Shown: one piece after another, positions 54,004-62,181 of the stretch
Layout: each line of letters opens with the position of its first letter
How positions within the stretch are numbered: the first letter of the stretch is position 1
Source: Planctomycetota bacterium
GTDB taxonomy: Bacteria > Planctomycetota > UBA1135 > UBA2386
NCBI GenBank assembly: GCA_016713175.1
Contig: JADJPQ010000004.1
Coordinates: 636,438-700,437 of the forward strand
Reading direction: 5' to 3'
DNA: 64,000 nt
Notes under the pieces: generated by a model
Database searches by the model: none
The model's input: the letters and a program-made list of their open reading frames with translations, nothing else
What the model was told of the DNA's origin: nothing
Made by a program: the position numbers and the translations under genes

Positions 54004-54882
54004 ATGCAGGAAGCCTGGACGGCACGGCAGTTCGACTTCGCGGGGCCGGTCGAGCGGATCGGCGTCTGGCGGTCGCGGCTTGCCGGCACGGCGCCGCGGA
54101 TCCTGGCGGCGACGCGCGGCCTGGCCTCGGCACAACTGGCAGCACGCCGCGGCGAGGCCTGGTCGATCCAGGAACACGTCGGTCATCTGCACGATCTCGA
54201 AGCGCTGCATCTGCGGCGACTCGACGAACTGGCGGCCGGCGCGCCGACGTTGTCGGCGGCGGACATGCAGAATCGCGCCACCTGGGACGCGCGCCACAAC
54301 GACCGGCCGTTCGCGACGGTGTTCGCCGGGTTCGTTGCCGGGCGGCAACAACTGATCGGGCGTCTGGCGGCCCTGGATGCGCACGGCCTCGGGCGCGCGG
54401 CGTTGCATCCGCGCTTGCGGCAGCCGATGCGGGCCGTCGACGTCGCGTTCTTCACCGCCGAGCACGATGACCACCATCTGGCTCGGATCGAGGAACTGGT
54501 CCGCACCGCGCCGGCCGCGCCGCCGCCGCTCCCGGTGGTGTCGACGTGGCAGTCGCTGCCGATGGATGCGCCGATGGCCAGGCTCGAGCGGCGGCGGGTG
54601 ATCGGCGAGCAGGCGATGATCTCGCACATCACGCTGCACGACGGCTGTCAGGTGCCGGTCCATGCGCATGCCAACGAACAGTTCACCTGCGTGCTGTCGG
54701 GCAGGGTCGCGTTCACCGTTGCCGACGGGGAACGGCTGCTCGGTCCCGGCGAGGTGATCTGGTTTCCGGCGCACGCGCCGCACGGCGCCACGGCGCTGAC
54801 CACCGCGGTGGTGCTCGATGTGTTCGCGCCGCCGAGCACGACGACCGGGATCGACGATCGCGGCAAGTCGCCGGGTCGATGA
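54004..54882 (+). CDS. DinB-like and cupin fusion protein
   Basis: The 292-residue protein combines two metal-binding folds. Residues about 10-175 are a DinB four-helix bundle: GEAWSIQEHVGHLHDLEALH gives the first His, and VAFFTAEHDDHHLARIEEL the other two. Residues about 190-275 form a cupin: HITLHDGCQVPVHAHANEQF (His-x-His and later Gln/Glu) with VLSGRVAFTV and GEVIWFPAHAPHGATAL supplying the last His. Neither domain has a clear substrate. The start is four bases after the vWA gene, so the two are probably cotranscribed. Similar fusions are uncommon. It is convergent with msrA, with 21 bases between stops. Confidence 0.8.
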   Translation: MQEAWTARQFDFAGPVERIGVWRSRLAGTAPRILAATRGLASAQLAARRGEAWSIQEHVGHLHDLEALHLRRLDELAAGAPTLSAADMQNRATWDARHNDRPFATVFAGFVAGRQQLIGRLAALDAHGLGRAALHPRLRQPMRAVDVAFFTAEHDDHHLARIEELVRTAPAAPPPLPVVSTWQSLPMDAPMARLERRRVIGEQAMISHITLHDGCQVPVHAHANEQFTCVLSGRVAFTVADGERLLGPGEVIWFPAHAPHGATALTTAVVLDVFAPPSTTTGIDDRGKSPGR

Positions 54883-54903
54883 TCGCGTGGATTCGCGCGG
54901 CCG

Positions 54904-55626
54904 CTACTTCTTGCCGTCGCCGTCGAGTCCGAGCTTCTGCAGCTTCGGCACGATCCAGGCCTGGCTGTACGGATGACCCTCGTTGCCGCGGAAGAAGTCC
55001 TGGTGGTAACCCTCGGCCGGCCAGAACGTGCTGGCGGCGGTGATCTCGGTGACGATGGGCGCGGAAAGCCGCGCCTGCGCGTGCACCTTGCGGGCTTCGG
55101 CGATCGCCCGTTGGTCGTCGTCGTGGACGAAGATCGCCGAACGGTACTGGGTGCCGTGGTCGGGGCCCTGCGCGTTCTTCGTGGTCGGGTCGTGCAGTTG
55201 GAAGAACCAGTCGATCAGCCTGGAGTACGAGATCTTCGCCGGATCGAACTCGACCTGGACGACCTCGGCATGGCCGGTGTCGCCGTTGCAGATCTGGCGA
55301 TAGGTCGGGTTGTCGATCTGGCCGCCCATGTAACCGGCGGTGACGGTGAGCACGCCGTCGAGTCGTTCGAGCACCGCCTCGATGCACCAGAAGCAGCCGG
55401 CGCCGAAGGTCGCGATCGCGGTGGTGGGGCCTGCAGACACAATGGGCTCCGGGTCGGTGGGAGGCGTCGTGTTGGGCGTGACCATGGGGCCTTGCGGCGC
55501 GGTCGCCGGTGTGCTGGTGGTCGCCGGTGGGGAGGCCGTCGTGGGTTCGTTGCCGCGGCACCCGGTGAGAGCCAAGGCGACGAGAACGGTTCCGAACGAA
55601 CGGTGGCGTGCGGCGGTCGGCAGCAT
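54904..55626 (-). CDS. msrA: Peptide methionine-S-sulfoxide reductase, lipoprotein form
   Basis: The 240-residue protein starts at ATG 55624-55626 with a lipoprotein signal (VLVALALTGC, lipid Cys23) and a Pro/Thr-rich linker to about residue 65. The MsrA domain follows: GAGCFWC with nucleophile Cys78, GYMGGQIDNPTYRQICNGDTGHAEVV, FFQLHDPT, GTQYRSAIF and AEGYHQDFF. It reduces the S form of methionine sulfoxide in proteins; here it acts on envelope proteins because it is lipid-anchored. The linker holds many Pro-Thr repeats. Convergent with the DinB-cupin gene and divergent from the RRM gene. Recognition is certain. Confidence 0.96.
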   Translation of the reverse strand: MLPTAARHRSFGTVLVALALTGCRGNEPTTASPPATTSTPATAPQGPMVTPNTTPPTDPEPIVSAGPTTAIATFGAGCFWCIEAVLERLDGVLTVTAGYMGGQIDNPTYRQICNGDTGHAEVVQVEFDPAKISYSRLIDWFFQLHDPTTKNAQGPDHGTQYRSAIFVHDDDQRAIAEARKVHAQARLSAPIVTEITAASTFWPAEGYHQDFFRGNEGHPYSQAWIVPKLQKLGLDGDGKK

Positions 55627-55954
55627 GGGTGTGAGGATACGGGCAAACCCGCGGTACGGCCGTCGGATGCGCCGGGCCGAGGGCAGTTTCCGTTCAGGTG
55701 GGCGGTGCAGCGACGCGCTTTGCCTCGCCTGGTCACCGGCACGGGCCACGGCCACCGAGGCAAATGGCCGACCGCGCCCACTTTCTGGCCGAGGTGCTTC
55801 CCGAATGCCGCGCAGACCCTATCATCCGCGGCCGATCCAGCGACGTCCGTACGCCGTTGGACACATGCATCGGACCGCGCTCTGTACGAGGCGACTTCCT
55901 CGGCGGTACCCGATCGTGGGACCACTCCGTCTCGCACGAGGAAGTCACCAGCGA
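55627..55954. other. Divergent intergenic region, msrA / RRM gene
   Basis: These 328 bases separate two divergent start codons and hold the promoters of msrA (minus) and the RRM gene (plus). I see no tRNA, riboswitch or long open frame worth calling. CGAGGAAG at 55937-55944 may be the Shine-Dalgarno of the RRM gene. A GAGG-N6-CCTC type inverted repeat lies near 55890-55904 (GAGGCGACTTCCTC). The RRM gene probably has a long leader, as for the other Gly-rich RRM gene. Confidence 0.5.
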
Positions 55955-56476
55955 ATGGGCAAGAGACTCTACGTCGGGAATCTCCCGTACGACGCGGACG
56001 AAGGCGGCCTCCGGGACGCGTTCGCCCAAGACGGACGGGTCGTGGAACGGGTGTCGGTGGTGATCGATCGTGAGACCGGGCGGCCCCGCGGCTTCGCATT
56101 CGTCGAAATGGCGAGCGAGGACGACGCGCGCAAGGCGATCACGGCCATGGATGGGGCGTCGTACGGCGGCCGGGCGCTACGCGTCAGCGAAGCCGAAGAA
56201 CGCCGCCCCGGGGGACCGTCGCGCGGCCCAGGAGGTCCGCCGCGTTCGGGTGGCTTCGGTGGCGGCGCGCCGCGCCCAGGAGGCGGTGGTTTCCGGGGCC
56301 CCGCTGGTCCCGAGGCCGCACCTGGCGGCGGCGGCGGCCCACCGCCCCGCGCGTTCGGCGAAGATGCTCCCAAGGGCGGCCGCAAGTACCCGGAGAAGAA
56401 AGCCCCGCGGCGCCGGCATGACTCCGAGGATGACTTCGGCGGCAGGCGCGGCGGCTTCGACGACGACGAAGAATAG
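55955..56476 (+). CDS. RRM RNA-binding protein with Gly/Pro-rich, charged tail
   Basis: The 173-residue protein has one RRM: RNP2 LYVGNLP (5-11) and RNP1 RGFAFVEMA, aromatic residues kept, with AITAMDGASYGGRALRV closing it. The tail has a Gly/Pro-rich part (PGGPSRGPGGPPRSGG, GGGGFRG) and then an end with alternating basic and acidic groups (KKAPRRRHDSEDDFGG, FDDDEE). It differs from the RGG type tail of the other RRM protein by Pro and charge content, which suggests a different partner. The start ATG 55955 is set by MGKRLYVGN. It shares the intergenic region with msrA. Confidence 0.92.
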   Translation: MGKRLYVGNLPYDADEGGLRDAFAQDGRVVERVSVVIDRETGRPRGFAFVEMASEDDARKAITAMDGASYGGRALRVSEAEERRPGGPSRGPGGPPRSGGFGGGAPRPGGGGFRGPAGPEAAPGGGGGPPPRAFGEDAPKGGRKYPEKKAPRRRHDSEDDFGGRRGGFDDDEE

Positions 56477-56633
56477 ACTTCGGCGCGGATCGCCGCAGCT
56501 CCTGGTGCAGCGGGGCCAATGGCGTGCAGTGTCGCCGGATGCCGGCGCGGTCCGAGGCCTGGACGCCTGCTCGGGCCCCCGTCACAATCCGGATCCCGTC
56601 GCTGTCCGACAGGACATCCTGAACTGCACCTCC

Positions 56634-56646
56634 GGAGGATCCTCTG
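56634..56646 (+). promoter_or_regulatory. Strong Shine-Dalgarno and CTG start
   Basis: GGAGGA at 56634-56639 is followed by four bases and CTG (56644-56646). The CTG opens a perfect signal peptide frame. In the same frame a TGA lies at 56620-56622, with no ATG, GTG or TTG between it and the CTG. The next possible start, GTG 56707, falls after the signal peptide and would make an unexported protein. The CTG is therefore the best start. Confidence 0.7.
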
Positions 56647-58041
56647 CACGCGTTTCGCCTCTTCCTGTTCGTCCCAGCCCTGCTGACCGCCAGTCTGTCC
56701 GCCCAGGTGACGATGGTCCACCTGCTCGAGGTCGACGTCGCCAACGCGGTGTCCGGCGTCGGCAACAACCCGAGTTGCATTGCCTGGGACGGCACCGACC
56801 TGTTCGTGGGCGGGTTCAACGGCGCGGTCACCGTGCAGGCCGTGGCGATCAACAAACTGACCGGCGCGCTCGGCGCGACCCCGACCTGGGGCACGCCGTT
56901 CGGGCAGCAGGTCAACGCACCGGTCAACCGCGGCTACATCAACCTCGCGATCGACTCCGTCAACGGTCGCCTGGTGGCAGGCTACGATCCGGGCACGGTC
57001 GACAACTTCGGGCTGACGGCATGGGACCTCTCCGGGATGTCGCTGTGGTCGAAACCGATCCGCGGCAGTTCGGGTCTCGAGTTCGATCCGGGGTTCCCCG
57101 GCGGCAATCCGGCGCTGGGGGCCGGCGTCGCGTGGGGGGCGTTCAACCAGCCCGGCCGCGCGCTGCAGGATGCGGCTCTTGGCACCGACATCTGGACCGT
57201 GGCCAACGGCATGAACGTGCTGGTGCCTGGCGCGGGCGGCTTCCTGCGCGACTGGGATTTCGATCCAGCGACCGGTGACATCTACATCCGCGCGTCCAAC
57301 GACGTGTTCGTCGGCCGGCGGACGGGGGACAACACGACGGTGACGTCCGTGCTGGTCGATCTGGTCGATGCCAATCTGGTGGCGCTGCAGAACATCGGCT
57401 TCCTGCACACGCCGAACGGCAGCCTGGTGCTGTTCAACGACCGTGCGACCGGCGCGATCAACCAGCCGTTCGCCGGCGTCGTCAAGGCGGTGCGCCCGGA
57501 CGGAACGCCGGAGACCATCGACTGGGGCACGTTCGCGCCCAACAACGGCGCCGCCGCCTACGACTTCAGCTACGACCAGGCGACCAACACGCTGGCGCTG
57601 TGCGACTACTTCCTGCGCAAGGTCCACATCTTCGCGGTGTCGGTGCCCGCGTACTACCCGTACGGCGCCGGCTGCCCCGGCCAGGGCGGGTTCGTGCCAG
57701 CGCTGACCGGCAGCGGCCAGATCTCGGCGCTCGGCGGACCGCTGACGTTGAACCTGGCGGCTGCCGCGCCGCTGTCGGCCGGGTTCTTTGCGTTCGGCTT
57801 CGAGCAGGGCAACCAGCCGCTCGGCAATGGCTGCACGATCCTGGTGCAGCCGATCACGTCGTTCTACCTCGGGCCGATCATCACCGGGCCGGGAAGTGCC
57901 GGCACGGGCACGGGCACGGTCAACTTCAACGTTCCGCCCGGCTTCTCGGGTTACGGCGTGACCATGCAGAGTGTCGTGCTCGAGAACATCAGCGCGGCGT
58001 CGATCGTGCTCAGCAACGGTCTGCAGCTGCGCATTCCGTGA
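56644..58041 (+). CDS. Secreted protein with CTG start, propeller-like body
   Basis: The 465-residue protein reads (from CTG) HAFRLFLFVPALLTASLSAQ as a signal peptide ending with an Ala-Gln site. The body (about residues 25-320) has blade-like repeats: PSCIAWDGTDLFVGGFNG, YINLAIDSVNGRLVAGYDPG, LRDWDFDPATGDIYIRASND and AAYDFSYDQATNTLALCDYF, typical of WD/NHL-like propellers. From about residue 335 the shared C-terminal domain begins (YYPYGAGCPGQGG) and ends with VPPGFSGYGVTMQSVVL and LSNGLQLRIP. No catalytic residues are evident. Its last 32 bases overlap the 3' end of the convergent glycosyltransferase gene. Confidence 0.8.
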   Translation: MHAFRLFLFVPALLTASLSAQVTMVHLLEVDVANAVSGVGNNPSCIAWDGTDLFVGGFNGAVTVQAVAINKLTGALGATPTWGTPFGQQVNAPVNRGYINLAIDSVNGRLVAGYDPGTVDNFGLTAWDLSGMSLWSKPIRGSSGLEFDPGFPGGNPALGAGVAWGAFNQPGRALQDAALGTDIWTVANGMNVLVPGAGGFLRDWDFDPATGDIYIRASNDVFVGRRTGDNTTVTSVLVDLVDANLVALQNIGFLHTPNGSLVLFNDRATGAINQPFAGVVKAVRPDGTPETIDWGTFAPNNGAAAYDFSYDQATNTLALCDYFLRKVHIFAVSVPAYYPYGAGCPGQGGFVPALTGSGQISALGGPLTLNLAAAAPLSAGFFAFGFEQGNQPLGNGCTILVQPITSFYLGPIITGPGSAGTGTGTVNFNVPPGFSGYGVTMQSVVLENISAASIVLSNGLQLRIP

Positions 58042-59221
58042 CCGCGGTACCGGCGAGCGCGCGGTCGAGAGCCGCGCGCACAGCCGCGACCGGCAGATCG
58101 ACGAGACAAGGCCAACCGCGGCGCAGGGTCCGCCACAGCGGTGCCTCCCGGCACAGTCCCTGACAGCCGGCACAGCTCGAGAAGCGCGGGTCGCGGATGG
58201 CCTCGACCTGAGGGCGCTGCAAGGCTGCGGAATACGGAAAGAACAGTCCGGGCAGCGTCGACGGCAACACGCACACGGTCGGGCGGCCGGCGATCGCCGC
58301 CGCGTGCGTCAACCCCGAATCCACGCCGACGAACGCCGCAGCGCTGCCGGCGATCGTCAGCGCCTGAACCAGCGAAGTGCTGCCGCGCAGGTCGACGACG
58401 TTGCCGGGCATCGCGCCGGCGGTTCGCGGCGGATGACCGAGCAGCACGAAGCGGCGGTCTCCGCACGCCTCGAACAACTCGAGCCAGCGCGGCCACGGCC
58501 AGTCCTTCTTCGGCTGGGCGCTGGCAGGTTGGCACCCGACGAAACCCGGTGGCAGTGCCGCGGGCGGCACGTCCAGTGCGAGCGGCAGCAGGGCGTCGGG
58601 CAGCGGAAACGCGTGGCCGAGGCGATCCCCGAGTTGCCGGTGGTGGTGTTCCAGGTGCTGCCACAGATGCCCGGATCCGGTCAGGCCGGGCAGGACGTCG
58701 GCAGTCGTCGGCAGCGAGGGGCGGGGCAGCACAGCCTGTGGCCAGCCGAGGCCGGCGCTGACCAGCTTGCGGCGCGCCGCCACGCGGTCCAGCAGTTCGG
58801 CCAGGTCCTCGCCACCATGGGCCAGGTGCAGGTCACCGAACGCGACTTCGAAGCCGCCGGACAACGCCGCCAGCAGTCGGCGCCGGTCGCCTTTGTCGCT
58901 CCGCAACCGGGCCGGAACGAACGGAACGAACTGATCGACCTGAGGCCCCAGGACCACCTCGGTCTCGGGTCTGCCCAAGGCGACGATCGGGGCCCCGAAG
59001 AAGCGCTGGTACCGCGCGGTGAACGCCGCCGCCAGCAGTGAGTCGCCGAGCCTGCCGTTGGCGACGTACAGTACGCGCCGACCGGCGCTCGCGCCGTGCA
59101 GACCTCGTCCCAGCCGGCGGCCGAGCCGACCCACGCCGGCCAGACGGCGGACCGCGTGGCCCGTCCGATACAGGCAGCGGTTGCAGGCGGCCCAACCGGG
59201 CTGGCGATCCTCGGGCGGCAT
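58010..59221 (-). CDS. Family 9 glycosyltransferase (heptosyltransferase-like)
   Basis: The 403-residue protein starts at ATG 59219-59221. Its Rossmann-like blocks are RRVLYVANGRLGDSLLAAAF (N-terminal strand), GFVGCQPASAQPKKDWPW (acceptor region), RRFVLLGHPPRTAGAMPG and TIAGSAAAFVGVDSGLTHAAAIAGRPTVCVL, the sugar-nucleotide site of ADP-heptose:LPS transferases. The tail has SSCAGCQGLCREAPLW, four Cys not usual in the family core. The N-terminus also carries CNRCLYRTGH, as if a short metal-binding leader were added. It probably builds the envelope lipopolysaccharide or another glycan. Divergent from gltA (180 bases between starts). Confidence 0.85.
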   Translation of the reverse strand: MPPEDRQPGWAACNRCLYRTGHAVRRLAGVGRLGRRLGRGLHGASAGRRVLYVANGRLGDSLLAAAFTARYQRFFGAPIVALGRPETEVVLGPQVDQFVPFVPARLRSDKGDRRRLLAALSGGFEVAFGDLHLAHGGEDLAELLDRVAARRKLVSAGLGWPQAVLPRPSLPTTADVLPGLTGSGHLWQHLEHHHRQLGDRLGHAFPLPDALLPLALDVPPAALPPGFVGCQPASAQPKKDWPWPRWLELFEACGDRRFVLLGHPPRTAGAMPGNVVDLRGSTSLVQALTIAGSAAAFVGVDSGLTHAAAIAGRPTVCVLPSTLPGLFFPYSAALQRPQVEAIRDPRFSSCAGCQGLCREAPLWRTLRRGWPCLVDLPVAAVRAALDRALAGTAVTECAAADRC

Positions 59222-59401
59222 GGGCCTTGGATCGGATCGCGCCGCCGGTGCGCTTGATCTACACGTCTCGCTTCCAGATCGACTTGGCCGCCAGCCGATC
59301 AGGAACGCATCACTCTGCCCTTTTTTTGCAAGCCCAGAACCATGCCAGGCCATACTGTCTCCGGCCCTGTTTCGTTCCCGACCGCTGACGTTGCTGCGCC
59401 G

Positions 59402-60700
59402 ATGACCAACGAGACCGTGCCGAAGACCGCCAAGCTGACGCTTGGTGACCAGGAAGTCGACCTGCCCGTGATGGTGGGTTCCGAAGGTGAAGTGGCGGTG
59501 GACATCCGCCAGCTGCGCGCCAAGACCGGCGCGATCACGTACGATCCTGGCCTGGGCAACACCGGCGCGTGCCTGAGCAAGATCACGTTCCTCGACGGCG
59601 AGCAGGGCATCCTGCGCTACGCCGGCTACCCGATCGAGGAGCTGGCGCAGAAGAGCCACTTCGTCGAGGTGATGTGGCTGCTGCTGCACCAACAGTTGCC
59701 GACCACGACGCAGCTCGCGCAGTTCACGCACGACACCACCTACCACACGATGTTGCACGAGAACCTGAAGCAGCTGTTCAACAGCCTGCCCAAGGACGGC
59801 CATCCGATGGCGGTGTGCGCAGCGGCGGTCGGCGCGCTGTCGACCTTCTACCAGAACCCCGGCCAGAACACGCCCGAGCAGAACTGGATCGATGCGATCC
59901 GGCTGCTGGCGAAGATGCCGACGATCGCGGCCTACTCGTACAAGCACAGCATCGGCCAGCCGTTCATGTATCCGCGGAACGACCTCGGCTACGCGGCGAA
60001 CATCCTGCACATGATGTTCGGCACGCCGTGCGAGAAGTACGAGCCGAATCCGGTGATGGCGCGGGCGCTGGACCTGCTGCTGATCCTGCACGCCGACCAC
60101 GAGCAGAACTGTTCGACCAGCACGGTCCGGACGGTCGGCAGCTCCGGCGCCAACCTGTTCGCGTCGGTCTCCGCCGGCATCTCGGCATTGTGGGGCCCGC
60201 TGCACGGCGGCGCCAACCAGGCGGTGATCGAGATGCTGATGTCGATCCGCGATGGCAAGCGGACCGCGCGCGAGTTCATGGAACTCGCCAAGAAGAAGGA
60301 CAGCGGCGTCCGGCTGATGGGGTTCGGTCACCGCGTCTACAAGAACTACGACCCACGCGCGGTGATCCTGAAGAAGGCCTGCTACGACGTGCTCGGGCAG
60401 CTCGGGCGCAAGGATCCGCTGCTCGACATCGCGCTCGAACTCGAGCAGATCGCGCTGTCGGACAGCTACTTCGTCGAACGCAAGCTGTACCCCAACGTCG
60501 ATTTCTATTCCGGCATCATCTACAAGGCGCTGGGCATCCCGATGGAGATGTTCACGGTGTTCTTCGCGATCGGCCGGATGCCGGGTTGGATCGCGCAGTG
60601 GCTCGAATACCACCGCGATCCGGAAGCGCGGATCACGCGCCCGCGGCAGATCTACATGGGGCCGACGGCGCGGAGCTACCTCGCGCTCGAGAAGCGGTAG
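59402..60700 (+). CDS. gltA: Citrate synthase
   Basis: The 432-residue enzyme condenses oxaloacetate and acetyl-CoA to citrate at the entry to the TCA cycle. Landmarks are YDPGLGNTGACLSKITFLDG, LRYAGYPIEELAQKS, the catalytic His in GPLHGGANQ, GFGHRVYKNYDPR with the second catalytic His, and the catalytic Asp in YPNVDFYSG. The final GPTARSY is usual. ATG 59402 gives the normal type II (hexameric) length of about 430; an in-frame ATG at 59342 would add 20 unconserved residues. It is monocistronic, divergent from the glycosyltransferase, with a T7 run at 59314-59320 in the shared region. Confidence 0.97.
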   Translation: MTNETVPKTAKLTLGDQEVDLPVMVGSEGEVAVDIRQLRAKTGAITYDPGLGNTGACLSKITFLDGEQGILRYAGYPIEELAQKSHFVEVMWLLLHQQLPTTTQLAQFTHDTTYHTMLHENLKQLFNSLPKDGHPMAVCAAAVGALSTFYQNPGQNTPEQNWIDAIRLLAKMPTIAAYSYKHSIGQPFMYPRNDLGYAANILHMMFGTPCEKYEPNPVMARALDLLLILHADHEQNCSTSTVRTVGSSGANLFASVSAGISALWGPLHGGANQAVIEMLMSIRDGKRTAREFMELAKKKDSGVRLMGFGHRVYKNYDPRAVILKKACYDVLGQLGRKDPLLDIALELEQIALSDSYFVERKLYPNVDFYSGIIYKALGIPMEMFTVFFAIGRMPGWIAQWLEYHRDPEARITRPRQIYMGPTARSYLALEKR

Positions 60701-60733
60701 GCGGCGCCGGGGCGCTCGGACCCGGGCCCGAAC

Positions 60734-62107
60734 GTGCGGCCATCCGCGCGCCGACCTGGCCATCCTCGTCGCCGCGTGCTGTTGGCCGCAGCGAGTCTGT
60801 TGCTGGCGCTGATCGGCACCGAACTGGCGCTGCGGCTGTTGTTGCCCAAGGCCTGGTTCATTCCGAACGGACTGTTGCGCATGTACGTGGAACAGGCGCA
60901 GGCGGCCGGCGGCGGCCTGCAACCCGACGACGAACTGGGCCACGCGCCGGTGCTGCAGGGGCGGCTCTACGATCGCTTCGGGCTGTTTCTGGGCCAGGGG
61001 CTGCCCGAAGGCGCCGCCGGCAAACGACCCGGCGTCCCACGGGTGCTGTTCCTCGGCGACTCGGTGACGATGCGCGGCAAGCTGGTGGGGCCTCTGCGCG
61101 AGCTGTGGTCTTCTGGCGAAGTCGAGTTCCTGAACGCCGGAGTCGAGAGCTGGAATCCGATGCAGGAGGTGGCGTTCTACTTCCGCCACCAGCAGCAGCT
61201 GTTGCCCGACCACGTCGTCCTGACGCTGCACAACAACGATCTGACGGCGACCACGACCGGCTTGCTGCGCGCCGGTCAGTTCACGCTGTGCACTCCCGGC
61301 GCGTTCGTGCCGCTCGATCCGGACTGGTACCGCACCAGCATGCTGTACCGCCTGCTGATCCGCGCCCGGCATCGCGATCTGTCGACAACCGAACGCTACC
61401 TCGATCACGCCGAACTCGTGCGCGAGGCGTTGCGTCGGTTGCGCGACGAAGTGCAGGGTCGCGGCGCGCGGCTGACGGTGCTGGTGCTGCCGATCCTGGC
61501 AGCGCCTTCGGCCTGGGCTCCGCATGAACAAGCGGCGCGGCAGCGATCGCTCGGGATCCTGCACGAGCTGGCGATCGAGGCGATCGATCTGCTCGCGCCG
61601 CTCGAGCGGCTCGCGGCGGCCGGGGTCACGGTGCGCGAACAGCCGGGCGACTCCTGGCATCCGAATGCCGCATGCGGCGCGCACCTGGCGCTGGCGGCGG
61701 TCCAGGCCGGCCTCTGGTCCGCCGCGCCACCGTTGGCGACCGCGAGCGGCGAGGTTGTGGCTGTGGATGCGCCGCAGGTCCTCGAGGTGTCGGCCGGGCC
61801 GGCGCTCGCCGGGCGTTCGTTCGTGGTGCTGGGTTCGCTGGCCGGCATCGCTCCGGCAGCGACGACGCCGTTCGGGCGGGTGCCGCTGTGTGCCGACGCC
61901 TACCTGCAGGTCACGCTGCAGGCAACCGCGCCGCCGTTTCGCGGCGTGCTGGATGGTGGGGGCAGGGCCACCGTGCGGTTGCCGGTGCCGGAGCTCGCGG
62001 CCGAGGGTGGGGTCGTGTTCCACGCGGTCGTGGTGCTCGACGGCGAGGGGCAGGGCCCGGCGAGCGTCGGCCGGCCGCTGGCTATGGTCGTGGCGCGGCG
62101 GCAGTGA
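60734..62107 (+). CDS. SGNH-type esterase with membrane anchor
   Basis: The 457-residue protein begins at GTG 60734 with a basic leader and one membrane helix (VLLAAASLLLALIGTELALRLLL). The SGNH fold is recognised by VLFLGDSVTMRG (nucleophile Ser in GDS), GVESWNPMQEVAFY and LTLHNNDL (Asn), and DSWHPNAACGAHLA (catalytic Asp and His as D-x-x-H-P-N). Residues about 340-457 form a C-terminal beta domain related to the shared C-terminal domain (GRATVRLPVPELAAEGGVVFHAVVVLDG). It probably removes acyl groups from extracytoplasmic glycans or lipids. It follows gltA by 33 bases and could be read from the same transcript. Confidence 0.85.
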   Translation: MRPSARRPGHPRRRVLLAAASLLLALIGTELALRLLLPKAWFIPNGLLRMYVEQAQAAGGGLQPDDELGHAPVLQGRLYDRFGLFLGQGLPEGAAGKRPGVPRVLFLGDSVTMRGKLVGPLRELWSSGEVEFLNAGVESWNPMQEVAFYFRHQQQLLPDHVVLTLHNNDLTATTTGLLRAGQFTLCTPGAFVPLDPDWYRTSMLYRLLIRARHRDLSTTERYLDHAELVREALRRLRDEVQGRGARLTVLVLPILAAPSAWAPHEQAARQRSLGILHELAIEAIDLLAPLERLAAAGVTVREQPGDSWHPNAACGAHLALAAVQAGLWSAAPPLATASGEVVAVDAPQVLEVSAGPALAGRSFVVLGSLAGIAPAATTPFGRVPLCADAYLQVTLQATAPPFRGVLDGGGRATVRLPVPELAAEGGVVFHAVVVLDGEGQGPASVGRPLAMVVARRQ

Positions 62108-62181
62108 GCGGCGGTCGAGGGACGACGCGGCGCCAAGCCCGAGCGCCTTGACGCCCCGGTCGTCCCGGGGAACATCGCGAG

